Origin: Calditrichota bacterium
Lineage (GTDB): Bacteria > Calditrichota > Calditrichia > RBG-13-44-9 > J042
NCBI GenBank assembly: GCA_013150955.1
Contig: JAADJD010000044.1
Coordinates: forward strand, 76,660-140,659
Length of the DNA stretch: 64,000 nucleotides
Direction of reading: 5' to 3'
The notes under the pieces were generated by a model, which was not told where the DNA came from, searched no databases, and worked only from the letters and a program-made list of their open reading frames with translations. The position numbers were made by a program, and so were the translations under genes. Shown in pieces: positions 18,102 through 29,500 of the stretch. Position 1 is the stretch's first letter. Each line of letters begins with the position of its first letter.

Positions 18102-18830
18102 TTATTCGGGAGATTCAGTTGTGGATCGGGCTCCAGTTTTGCGGCGCAGGTGCTGAATGCCTTCGGGGCCGGCCACGATGACATCCGTGGCAATCCCGAT
18201 AAACAGCCCGTGTTCCACCACGGCGGCGCGTTTTTCCAGAAGATGGGCGATCGTCGCCGGATCTTTCATGGGCCCAAAGTGGCAATCCAGAATGTAATTG
18301 CCCTGATCGGTTTTAAACAGGGTACCATCGGCGTTTTTGCGCAGGGTCACCTGTGCGCCCAGCGACTGGATGAATTGAATTTCGGGACGCAGGCCAAAGG
18401 GAACCACCTCCACCGGTAAGGCCCAGCGGGTTCCCAGTCGGGGCGAGAGTTTGGAGGTGTCCGCAATGATAATTTCCCTTCGGCTGGCCTGGGCAACAAT
18501 CTTTTCCCGTAACAGGGCACCCCCGCCGCCTTTAATCAGGTTCAGATCCGGATCAATCTCGTCGGCCCCGTCGATGGTCAAATCCAGTGCCGGATGTTCG
18601 TTGAGGGTGGTCAGAGGAATGCCCCGTTGCTGGGCCTGGCGTTCCACTTCCAGCGAGCAGGGAACCACCAGGATGTTTTTCAACCGTCCCTCCCGGATGC
18701 GGCTGGCAATTTCCAGCAGGGCAAAATGAGCGGTGCTTCCGTGCCCCAGACCAATCACCATGTCGTTCTTGACGTAATTCACGGCACGTTGGGCCGCCTG
18801 TTGTTTGTATTCCGTTACCTCGGTGGCCAT
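18102..18830 (-). CDS. rpiA: Ribose-5-phosphate isomerase A
   Basis: A 242-residue enzyme interconverting ribose 5-phosphate and ribulose 5-phosphate in the pentose phosphate pathway. Seen: VIGLGHGSTAHFALLEIA, IDGADEIDPDLNLIKGGGGALLREKIVA (active-site Asp, Glu and Lys) and the FGPMKDPATIAHLLEKRAAVVEHGLFIGIATDVIV end. The start has a good ribosome site (aggagacc). The C-terminus has a short charged extension. It appears to be its own unit upstream of the aldo/keto reductase. Confidence 0.96.
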   Translation of the reverse strand: MATEVTEYKQQAAQRAVNYVKNDMVIGLGHGSTAHFALLEIASRIREGRLKNILVVPCSLEVERQAQQRGIPLTTLNEHPALDLTIDGADEIDPDLNLIKGGGGALLREKIVAQASRREIIIADTSKLSPRLGTRWALPVEVVPFGLRPEIQFIQSLGAQVTLRKNADGTLFKTDQGNYILDCHFGPMKDPATIAHLLEKRAAVVEHGLFIGIATDVIVAGPEGIQHLRRKTGARSTTESPE

Positions 18831-18943
18831 AAAAGGTCTCCTTGTCTTCCTGGATAGGAAATTTAGCGGACACAGATTTTTTTACCAAATAAAATCGATA
18901 TTCCCCCAATTTTGGATGCCCGGACGCAAACAATTTGTCCAAA

Positions 18944-19116
18944 ATTAACTCAAATAATGCGTGACACCATGAATCCCACGAATGCATTCGAAAAAATCAA
19001 CAAAATCGCGAATATATCCGGGAAAACATTTTCATCCAGAAAGAATCCAGTGCATTTGATTATTCTTGTCTGTGTTCATTCGTGTCATTCTTAGGCTAAG
19101 GCATAATCTGGGATAA
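18944..19116 (+). repeat. Intergenic repeat, copy 4
   Basis: A more diverged full unit in the forward orientation: caaataatgcgtgacaccat left end, ttttcatccagaaagaatcc core and attcgtgtcattcttaggct / ggcataatctggg right end. It lies immediately upstream of the small unknown gene at 19198. Confidence 0.75.
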
Positions 19117-19197
19117 GGATGTCGTTCGATTCGCCTATTGAACTCCAGTACCCGAATCCCTATATTTAACAATCGGGCAAAAAATAGGAGGCGGGGC

Positions 19198-19515
19198 ATG
19201 CGCAAATATTGCAAGGCCTATCTGGTAAAGGATTTTAAGAAATTTAAAAACTGGAAGGTGAATGAGGCCAATCTGCGGAAAGAAACCCGGAACGTGGATG
19301 GGAAGGAGGTGGAGGCGCCCCGTCGTCTGTCCGATGACGACATTCTTTATTTACACGAGGATTTTGTGGTCACCGATGGGATTTATCGGGAAGAGCATGT
19401 GATCTTCGATGCGGTCACCGACGAATGGAAGGAATTTTGTCGCCAGGTATTGAAATTTTCGGTGCCCGATTTTGGTGGGGAAACCCGGAAAGCGGAAAGT
19501 AAAGAATCCGGATAG
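19198..19515 (+). CDS. Small protein of unknown function
   Basis: A 105-residue, soluble, charged protein that I do not recognise. The frame is open from 19138, but Met at 19198 is preceded by aggaggcggggc, a clear ribosome-binding site. The N-terminus (MRKYCKAYLVKDFKKF) is basic; the middle is acidic (LSDDDILYLHEDFVVTDG); it contains VIFDAVTDEWKEFCRQVLKF and has a disordered, charged tail. There is no signal peptide, membrane segment or known catalytic motif. Two cysteines (positions 5 and ~83) are not in a metal-binding pattern. It is flanked by repeats in opposite orientation (copy 4 upstream; copies 5 and 6 downstream). Strong start site and clean composition argue it is real. Confidence 0.75.
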   Translation: MRKYCKAYLVKDFKKFKNWKVNEANLRKETRNVDGKEVEAPRRLSDDDILYLHEDFVVTDGIYREEHVIFDAVTDEWKEFCRQVLKFSVPDFGGETRKAESKESG

Positions 19516-19522
19516 CCAATTG

Positions 19523-19750
19523 TCCCAGATGATGCGTTTGACCACGAATTGCACGAATGAACACAAATAAAATAATCTCAGATTAAGCAATAGCCTACGA
19601 ATTACACGAATTAACACAAATAAAACCAATAAAATACATCGGATTGTGTCTGGATGAAAATGTGTTCCATAGCTTATTCGCGTTTTTGTCGACATTTTTA
19701 GTTTCATTCGCGTGATTCGCGGTTTAATGCGAAATTTGGGATAATAAAGC
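19523..19750 (-). repeat. Intergenic repeat, copy 5 (inverted) plus fragment
   Basis: A fragment with a plain repeat end (gaccacgaattgcacgaatg, ~19539-19558) followed by a full unit in the reverse orientation (about 19583-19745): cctacgaattacacgaatta left, gtctggatgaaaatgtgttcc in the middle and attcgcgtgattcgcggtt right. This orientation is opposite to copies 1-4. Confidence 0.8.
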
Positions 19751-19808
19751 ACATGGGATTATATCTGTTTGAAGATTTGTTTCGCGGTTTCATGCCTCAT
19801 TTAGCTTA

Positions 19809-19981
19809 AGCCCAGAATATGCAATGGCCTACGAATTACACGAATTAAAACGAATAAAAATAACAAAATCCATTTGATGATATCGGAATAAAAATGTGTT
19901 CCAGGGTTTATTCGCGATTTTATGGATATGTTTTGCCTTTATTCGTGTTATTCTCGGTTTAATGCATTATCTGGGTTAAAT
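19809..19981 (-). repeat. Intergenic repeat, copy 6 (inverted)
   Basis: Another full unit in reverse orientation: cctacgaattacacgaatta left, ataaaaatgtgttccagg middle and attcgtgttattctcggttt / aatgcattatctgggtt right. It is the last copy before the biosynthetic gene cluster; none is seen from 20 to 64 kb. Confidence 0.8.
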
Positions 19982-20266
19982 CGCCTGGATATTTAGCCGC
20001 CAATTTTCACCCGTTGCCCTGTTCGGCATCCTTCAAAGGTAATGTATTGAGATTCCTTGGGTTATCGTGGATTATTTCGGATACCCGTATCTGAAATTTT
20101 GTGCATTTAATTTCCATTCCCGGTAAGATTTCCTGAAAAATTTGGCGAAGTTGTATAAAAATTCTACAATTTTTTAAGTGAGATTCATCACACAATACTA
20201 CCGGGATGTTTCATATAAAGATATGTTAATTTATTGTTCTTCATGTAATTAAGTAGGGGAGAGACA

Positions 20267-20329
20267 ATGGGGGTTATGAAATACAGACAGGCTCGTCTTC
20301 TCAAAATTTTCCTGAAAATTATTTTATAA
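20267..20329 (+). CDS. Possible 20-codon leader peptide upstream of the synthase genes
   Basis: An ATG preceded by a strong ribosome-binding site (aggggagag, 20254-20263) opens a 20-codon frame that starts MGVMKYRQARLL and ends with a Leu/Ile/Lys-rich stretch before TAA. An AT-rich hairpin (aattttc / gaaaatt, 20304-20319) overlaps its end and is followed by a T-run at ~20332-20337. It lies 222 bp before the first synthase gene. A leader peptide with attenuation is one reading; a chance ORF is the other. Too short to test by coding statistics. Confidence 0.3.
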   Translation: MGVMKYRQARLLKIFLKIIL

Positions 20330-20478
20330 AATTTTTTACCCGGAATTCCAATTTCTTTACCTGATAAATTCTAAAATTTCTTTACAGAACAGGCGTTTTG
20401 TCTCCCCTTGGCTGATTTCTAATTTTAAAATCGTGTTCTTTTAAAAAGATAAATTGAACACACAAGAATCTACAGCGG

Positions 20479-20495
20479 AGTGTAATATTTACACT
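20479..20495. promoter_or_regulatory. Candidate operator palindrome of the biosynthetic cluster
   Basis: A perfect inverted repeat with 7-bp arms (agtgtaa and ttacact, 3-base spacer) 56 bp upstream of the first synthase start codon. The size and symmetry suit a dimeric repressor or activator. The gap from 19982 to 20551 otherwise holds only AT-rich sequence and the possible leader ORF. The synthase start at 20552 has its own ribosome site (agggag, 20542-20547). No regulator gene is visible in the window. Confidence 0.5.
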
Positions 20496-20551
20496 GTCGC
20501 GTAGAAAAACGATTCTTAACCGTTATTTAGAAGCAAGGTTTAGGGAGAGAT

Positions 20552-23500
20552 ATGAAGGATCTGGGGAATTTTTTCTTCGATTTGGATTTTGAGCCAACCA
20601 ATATTGTGGATATTTTGCGCTGGCGGGGGGAGCATCAAGCCGATAAACTCGCCTTTACCTTCCTGGAGGATGGGGATAAGAAGGAAGTTCGCATTACCTA
20701 TGGGGAACTGGATCGCAAGGCACGGGCCATTGCGGCTACATTACAGAAACACAATCTAAAAGGCGAACGTGTCCTGCTGCTGTATCCACCAGGATTAGAA
20801 TACATTGCCGGGTTTATGGGGTGCCTGTATGCCGGGGCGATTGCCGTGCCGGTGTATCCACCCGATCCCACGCGATTAAATCGAACCCTTCCGCGACTGG
20901 AGGCCATTGTACAGGATGCCGATGCCCGGGTGGCGTTGACCACCGGCCAGATCATGGCCATGATGAAGTTGATCAAGGTACAGTCGCGTTTTGCGGGATC
21001 GCTGGAGAAGTTCCCGATCTTTCGGAAGGCGCTGGGTGTATTGGGCAGTAAGGCCCAGGACATCGGGCGAACCGAAGGCCTGGAGCGCATGAAATGGATT
21101 GCCACGGATAAACTGGGAAAATCGATTGCCGATCGATGGGCGCCCACGCCGGTCGATGGCGACACACTGGCCTATCTGCAGTACACTTCTGGATCAACCG
21201 GCACCCCGAAAGGGGTTATGCTGACCCATAGCAATTTGTTGCACAATTCCCGCCTGATCCATTATGGCTTCGGTTTTACCCGCGATGCCATCGGGGTGAT
21301 TTGGCTGCCCATGTATCACGATATGGGGTTAATCGGTGGCATATTACAACCCCTGGCGGCTGGACTGCCCTGTATTTTAATGTCCCCGCTGGCATTTTTA
21401 CAGTGGCCGGTGCGCTGGCTCAAGGTGATCTCCCGCATCAAGGATCGCAGGGTAATTAGCGGGGGGCCGAATTTTGCCTATGAACTGTGCGTCCGTCGGG
21501 TTTCCAGAAAGCAAATTGAGGAACTGGATTTGAGCAACTGGGTGGTGGCGTTTAGTGGCGCCGAACCCGTACGGGCGGAAACGATCGAAAAATTTAGCCG
21601 CACCTTTGCTCCTGCAGGTTTCAAAAAAGAGGCGTTCTATCCCTGTTATGGTCTGGCCGAGGCCACCCTGATGGTTTCCGGTGGATTGCAGAAGGAGCCG
21701 CCGGTTTTCCTGCACATCAAAAAGTCGGCACTGAAAGAAAATCGTGTGCACGTGTGTGATTCCGCCGATGAAGATGCCCAGACCTTTGTGGGGTGTGGGC
21801 GGGCATTACTTGATCAACGCATCGAAATTGTGGATCCTGAAACGCTTCGCAAATGTAACGAAGGGGAAATTGGGGAAATCTGGGTTTCCAGTCCCAGCGT
21901 GGCTCAGGGATACTGGAACAAACCCGAGGCGACGCAGGAGACCTTCCAGGCCCGAATTGCCGATACGGATGAAGGCCCGTTTCTGCGCACGGGAGATCTG
22001 GGGTTTCTGTTGAATGGGGAGCTCTACGTCACCGGTCGGTTGAAGGACTTGATTATCATCCGGGGACGGAATCATTATCCCCAGGATATTGAATACACCG
22101 TGGAGCAGGCCCATGCCGCCGTACGAGCCGGCTGTGTGGCCGCGTTTTCCATCGAGGTAACTGGAGAAGAGCGGCTGGTGGTGGTTGCCGAAGCCCGTCA
22201 CCGGAAAGATGCGGATTATGGCGATGTGGTTTCGGCCATTCGTCAGGCCATTGCCGAAGGCCACGATCTGCAGGTTTATGCCATTGTGCTGATCAAACCC
22301 CGCACCATTCCAAAAACCTCCAGCGGCAAGATTCGTCGGCGGGCCACCCGGGAGCTGTACTTAAACGGCGAATTGGATGTATTGACCGAATGGCGGGTGG
22401 GCATGCCCGTTCCCGAGACCCTGGAAGAACTGGAAAAGAAAACGGCCGACACCCATGCCCCATCGGAAGCGACCCTGGTGCAGCCAGTTTCGGGGAAACG
22501 CATTCGGGTGGAGGACATCGAAAGCTGGTTGGTGAAGAAGCTGGCCGAGATTTTAAAGACCCCTGCGAATACCATCGATATCCGACAACCTTTTGCCTCG
22601 TATGGGCTGGATTCGGCACAGGCGGTTAGCCTGGCGGGAGAGCTGGAGGAATGGCTGGGCATTTCGTTGCCTCCCACTTTGCTTTATGACTATCCCACCA
22701 TTGAATCCCTGGCCCGCTATCTGGCCGGGCAGGAAATTCGCGTGGCGGCAGATGCAGCCGTCAGAGAGGACGAACCCGCGGAAACGGTTTCTCAGGAATC
22801 GGAACCGTCTTCGAAAGTCCCGGACGTCTCCCGGGAACCGATCGCCATCGTGGGGATTGGCGCTCGCTTTCCGGGCGCGCCGAATAAAGAGGCGTTCTGG
22901 GAATTGCTGAAAAATGGCGTGGATGCCATTCGCGAGGTGCCGCGGGATCGCTGGAACATCGATGCCTATTATGATCCCAATCCGGGCGTGCCGGGCAAGA
23001 TGTACACCCGTTGGGGTGGTTTTGTGGATGATGTGGATCAGTTCGATCCTCAGTTCTTTGGCATTTCTCCGCGGGAGGCGTCTCGCATCGATCCCCAGCA
23101 GCGGCTGCTACTGGAGGTGGCCTGGGAGGCGCTGGAGGATGCCGGTATTCCGCGGGAAAAATTTGCGGGCAGCCGCACCGGAGTGTTTGTGGGCATTAGC
23201 AGTAACGATTATGCTCGGATTCAGCTGGGGGATGAAACCCGAATCGATGCCTACTCCGGTACCGGGAATGCGCTGAGCATTGCTGCGAACCGGATTTCCT
23301 ATCTGTTTGATTTGCATGGCCCCAGCGTGGCCGTGGATACGGCCTGTTCCTCTTCGCTGGTTTCCCTGCATATGGCGGTGCAGGCCCTGCGCAATGGAGA
23401 GTGCGAAATGGCGCTGGCCGGTGGGGTCAATCTGGTGCTGGCACCGGACGTGACCATCAATTTCTGTCAGGCCGGGGTCATGGCGCCCGATGGCCGGTGC

Positions 23501-26500
23501 AAAACCTTTGACGAACGGGCCAACGGATACGTACGCGGCGAAGGGGCGGGAATGGTGGTGCTGAAGCCCTTATCCCGTGCCGTTGCCGATGGCGACCCCA
23601 TTTACGCGGTGATCCTGGGCAGTGCTGTCAACAGCGACGGGCGTAGCAATGGGCTGATGGCACCCAATCAGCAGGCGCAGGAGGCGGTCATCCGCGAAGC
23701 CCTTCAGGATGCCGGGGTGTCTCCAGCGGATATTCAGTACGTGGAGGCCCATGGAACGGGAACCAAATTGGGGGATCCCATTGAAGTCAAAGCGCTGGGG
23801 AACGTGCTAAAAGAGGGCCGTCCTCAGGAACAGAAATGTGCCATCGGTTCGGTAAAGACCAACATCGGTCATCTGGAATCTGCCGCGGGCATTGCCGGGG
23901 TCATCAAAACGGCTCTGGCTATTAAATACCGCCAGATTCCCCCAAGCATCCATTTTGAAAAACCGAATCCGCACATTCCGTTCGATGAGTTGCCATTGTA
24001 TGTTCAGACCGAACTGGGGAGCTGGCCGGATGACTCCAGGCGGTTAATCGCCGGAGTGACTTCCCTGGGATTTGGAGGAACCAATTCCCACGCCATTCTG
24101 GCGGAGCCACCGGCAGAGGCCCGAACGTCTCGAAAAATCACCCACACCCGGAAGGTATATCTGATCCCGCTGTCGGCTCAAACGGAGGCGGCGGTGGAGG
24201 ATCTGGTGACGGCATATCTGGAGGAGCTGGGTGCCGGTCGTTTGAACGCATCGGTGCACGATATTGCCTACACCGCCAGTTTGCGTCGGACGCACCATGA
24301 TGTGCGGCTGGCCATTCCGGTGACCTGTCGTCAGGATTTTCGGGAAAAGCTGGAGGCGTTCCGCCGGGGAGAACCGTTGCCGGAGGTGGCGCTGGGCCGC
24401 CGGCCTCTGGGCACGCGCAAGAAACTGGCCTTTGTCTTTTCCGGACAGGGCGCACAGTGGTGGGCCATGGGCCAGCAATTGCTGGAATCCGAGCCCGTTT
24501 TCCGGGAAGCCATCGAAGAAGTGGATCGAGAAATCCAGAAACAGGCGGGCTGGTCGCTGATGCAGGAGCTGCAGGCGGACGAAGCCCATTCCCGAATGGA
24601 TGACATCAACATCATTCAGCCGGCCTTATTCGGGCTGCAGGTGGCGCTGGCCCGGCTGTGGCAGTCCTGGGGCATCCAGCCGGATGCGGTGGTAGGCCAT
24701 AGCATGGGCGAGGTGGCCGCTGCTTACGTTGCCGGCATTCTGGATCTGCAGAGCGCAGTGAAAATCATTCATCATCGCAGCCGATTGATGAAGCGGGTGA
24801 GCGGCAAGGGGCTGATGGCCGTGGTGGAATTGACGGTGGAGCAGGCGCGAGAGCGGCTGCAGGCCTATGCGGATCGGGTGTCCATTGCCGTGCAGGCCAG
24901 TCCGGGTTCGGTGGTGATTTCCGGGGAGCCGGAGGCCATTCAGGAGATCGTTCAGCAGCTGGAAGCCGAAAGCATCTTCTGCCGGATCCTTCGGGTGGAT
25001 GTGGCCTCTCACAGCCCGCAAATGGATCCGCTGCGACAGGAACTGATTAAAATCCTTGCCGATCTAAAACCTTCAACCGAAAACATCCCCTTTTACTCAA
25101 CCGTTCGTGCGCAATGGTTATCCGGCGATCAACTGAATGCGCAATACTGGGGAGACAATCTCCGCGAAATGGTGCGTTTCAAAGAGGCCATTGAGCAGGT
25201 GGCCAGCGATGACATCGAGGTGTTTCTGGAAATCAGTCCCCATCCCATTTTGTCCGGTTCGGTGCAGCAAACCGTTCTGGCCATCCAGCGGACACCGGTT
25301 GTGTTGCCGTCATTAAAGCGTGAAGAAGATGAACTTCAGGTGATTCTGGGATCACTCGGAAAGTTGTACACCCTGGGTTTCCCCGTCCGCTGGGAGGTGT
25401 TTTTCCCGGAAGGGGGGAATGTGGTCTCTTTGCCAACCTATCCCTGGCAGAAGGATCGATACTGGTTTGATATGGATGAGGAGACCCCCGCAGCCCGGCG
25501 CATGACCGCCCGCGTGGAAGAGCCGATTGAACATCCGCTGCTGGGTGTGAGGCGATCCTCCCCGGTACTTTCCGGGAAACAGGTCTGGGAAGTGCAGCTG
25601 CACCCCACGGAGGTGGCCTTTCTGCAGGATCACCGGGTGCAGAATACCATGGTGTTTCCCGCGGCCGCCTATGTGGAAATGGCCCTGTCCGCTGCCCGAC
25701 GATTGCAACCCGAAAATCGTCCCATTCTGGAAAATGTGACCTTTCATCGGGCATTAATGCTGTCCGAACAGGCAGCAGCCCGTATTCAGCTGGTGCTGTC
25801 CCACGTCAATTCCCGTCAGGCGACCTTCCAGGTATTTAGCGAGGAAGGCACATCCCGTGACAACGGCACCTGGATGCTGAACAGTTCGGGGATGATTCGT
25901 TTTGAGAAAACCACCGCTGCGCCGCCTGCGGTGGATCTGAATGCATTGCGTCAGGCCTGCACGGAGGAGGTGCCCGCGGGCGCACACTTCGAGCGATTGC
26001 GTACGCATGGGCTGGAGTACGGGCCGGCATTTCAGGGCATTCAAAATGTGTGGCGCTGCGACGGACAGGCGCTGGCACAGGTGGAGGTGCCTCCATCGGT
26101 CAATGGCGAGTTGAAAGATTATTTCATCCATCCAGCGCTACTGGATGCCTGTTTCCAGACCCTGTCGGATGCCATTCCCACGGCGCAGGGGGACAGCAAC
26201 GGGAGTGTGCTATACCTGCCCGCTGGTATCGATCGAATTGAGGTGTACCAGCAGCCCGGCGAGCAGGTCTGGAGTCACGCCGTGTTGCGTTCTGAAGTCT
26301 CTGAGCGAAGCGGCACCCTGCGCGGAGATATCACCGTTTTTTCCAGCGATGGCCAGCCGGTGTTGCGGATTGAAGGCATGCGCCTGCAGCGGCTGGGACG
26401 GGCCATGGAAGACAATATTCAGGATTGGCTTTATACGGTAAGGTGGCAGGATGTTCAGGACATGACAGAAAACCTGCTGCCGGCCACTGGAAAACATTAC

Positions 26501-29500
26501 CTCTGTGTGGGCGCTACAGATCGCTTTCAATCGGTCTTGAAAAAAGCCCTTACGGATGCCCAATCCACCGTGACCTGGGTGAAATGGGGAGATGCGTTTC
26601 AGCAGCTTTCATCAGGGGAGTTCGTGGTTGGGGGACAACTGCAGGACTGGCAGAAATTCATGGAGGCCCTGACTGCACCGGAGGTGCCCTCCGTGGATGC
26701 CATCCTGATCTTTGCCGATGGGTTGACCGGTGCAGAGGTTCCGGAAAACAGTCGTCGACTACTGCATGCGGTGACCACTTTTGTGCAGGCGCTGCAGGAA
26801 AGTCCCGTGCTGCGTCACCGGCCATTGCGGATCGTGACCCGCGGTGCGGTAGCCATCACCCCCGATGAAGCGCCTGATCCACAGCAGGCGATTCTGTGGG
26901 GCTTCGGGAATACCCTGTTGCTGGAGCATCCGGAACTCGGGATTCGGCTCATCGATGTTTCGGCGGGGGATGAGGCAGCGGCTGCACAGGCGGTGTTGTG
27001 GGATCTGGCCGCCACCGATGAGGAACATCAGGTTGCCTATCGAGCAGGCAAGAAATTCGTACCCCGCTTAACGCGCCTTTCCGCGGATGCGGGATTCAAA
27101 GACGAAACGGAGGTGCGGGGAGAGCGCAGGATTCTTTCCATTCCCGACGCCGAAAATTTCCACCTGGATATTCCGGAACCAGGCCGATTGGACGGTCTGG
27201 AATGGGTTCCTGTCGAGCGGCCGCAGCCGGCAGCGGGACAGGTGGAAATTGAGGTGCGGGCGACGGGATTGAACTTCCGGGATGTCATGAACACCCTGGG
27301 TATTTATCCCGAAGGGCCCATCCCGCTGGGTGCCGAGTGTGCCGGCGTTGTGACCGCTGTGGGAGAAGGCGTGACGGCGGTGCAGGTGGGCGATGAGGTG
27401 GTGGCGATTGCCCCCGATAGCTTTGCCCGTTATGTTTTAACGGCCGAACCGCTGGTCTTTCCCAAGCCGGAGGGCCTGAGTTTTGAGCAGGCGGCCACGC
27501 TTCCGGTGGCATTTTTGACCGCCTATTATACACTACATTATCTGGCGCGGCTGGAAAAAGGGGAGCGCGTGCTGATCCATGCGGCATCCGGTGGGGTGGG
27601 ATTGGCCGCCGTGCAGATTGCCCGCATGAAGGGTGCCGAAATTTTTGCCACGGCCGGCACCGAGGAAAAACGGGAATTCCTGAAATCGCTGGGCATTTCC
27701 CACGTGTTCGATTCTCGAAAACTGGATTTCGCCGAGCAGATCCTGGAAATCACCGAAGGACAGGGCGTGGACGTGGTGCTGAACTCCCTGTCCGGAGAAG
27801 GGGCGCTGCGCAGTCTCAGCGTGCTGGGCACATTCGGTCGTTTCCTGGAAATTGGCAAGACCGATATTTACATGAACGGTCAGCTGGATTTGTACCCCTT
27901 CCGGAATAATCTGTCCTATTTTGCCATCGATCTGGATCGCGTGCTCCGCGAACGGCCAGAATTAATGCGGCAGTTGTTTGAGGAGATCCTGGATCATTTG
28001 AAGCATGGGCGTCTGGAACCCCTGCCGTTTACCGCCTTCCCCATGCCCGATGTGGTTCAGGCGTTTCGGTTGATGGCGCGGCGTCAGCACATTGGGAAAA
28101 TCGTTATCACCGCGGATGGGGAAGCGGTTGAATCTGCGGAAAGCGTGCAGAAAAAGAAGGAAGGGCCACTGCCCGTTAGCGATCGAGCCTGGTATTTAAT
28201 TACCGGTGGAATGGGAGCGCTGGGGATGGAAGTGGCCCGCTGGTTGGTGGATCGCGGTGCCCGGTATTTGATGCTGGTGGGTCGATCGTCTCCCACGGAG
28301 GCGGTTCACCATCAGCTCCAGCAGTGGCAGGAGCAGGGAGTGACCATCCGCGTGGAGCAGGTGGACATTTCCCGGAAGACGGCGGTGGAAGCCCTGTTCC
28401 AGAAATTGCAGCAGGAGGCGCTGCCACTGAAGGGCATTGTTCATGCTGCCGGGACACTGGCCGACAGCACCATCACCCAGATGACCCCCGAACAGATCGA
28501 TCGGGTCGTGCTGCCCAAGGTAATGGGGGCCTGGTATTTACATGAATACAGTCAGCGTTTTTCGCTGGATTTCTTTATCCTGTACTCTTCGGCGGCATCG
28601 GTGTTTGGTTCGCCGGGGCAGGCCAATTATGCCGCCGCCAATGCGTTTATGGATGCGCTGGCGCAAAAGCGGCGTCAGCAGGGGCTGCCGGCGCTGGCCA
28701 TTAACTGGGGGCCCTGGTCTCAAATTGGACTGGCTGCCCGTCCCGATCGGGCTGGTCGTCTGGAAACCCGCGGTTTCGGCGCCATTGCACCGACCCTGGG
28801 CATGAAGGCATTCGAAAAAGTGGTGCAGCTGCCCCATAGCCAAGTGGTGGTGGCTCCCATTCAGTGGACACAGCTGCAGCAGCTGTACCGGGCGGCACGG
28901 ATTCCTTCCATCGTTCGCGAATTTGTTACCCCACTGGAATCGCGATCTACGGAACCGTCAGCCAAAGTGAAACCCTCCGTTGGAGAAGGTTTGACCCGGG
29001 AAACCCTCGCCGGGCTTTCGGCAGATGCTCAGGCCGAGCAGCTGGCAGATTTTCTAAAATCGGAAATTACCCGGGTGGTGGGTATTCCATCCAGCCGCCT
29101 GTATATCGATCAACCTTTGAATACCCTGGGTATCGATTCCTTAATGGCCATCGAGCTGAAAAATACCATCGAGGCACGATTGGGGGTAACCATCCCCATC
29201 GCCACGCTGCTACAGGGGCCCAGCATTCGGGAACTGGTGGAGGTGATTCGTCAGCAGGTGGAACCGGCAACAGCCACCGTGGAAGTGCCCGAAAAGGCCC
29301 CGGTGGAGGAATCGCAGGAAAAGGTCTTCCCGCTTTCGCATGGGCAGCGGGCCATGTGGTTTCAGCACCAGCTTTCTCCGGAGAGCATCTACAACATTGT
29401 GTATGCGGTGCGAATTCTGGATCGCATTGACATTGCTGCACTAAAAGGCGCCATTCAGCAGGTGGTGCAACGCCACGAGGCACTGCGCACCACCTTCCGA

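Noticed and set aside
24044-24589. 181-codon minus-strand open frame inside the first synthase, and many similar ones through 20-64 kb
   Set aside because: All lie opposite unmistakable KS/AT/C/A domains; their length comes from codon bias in GC-rich coding sequence.
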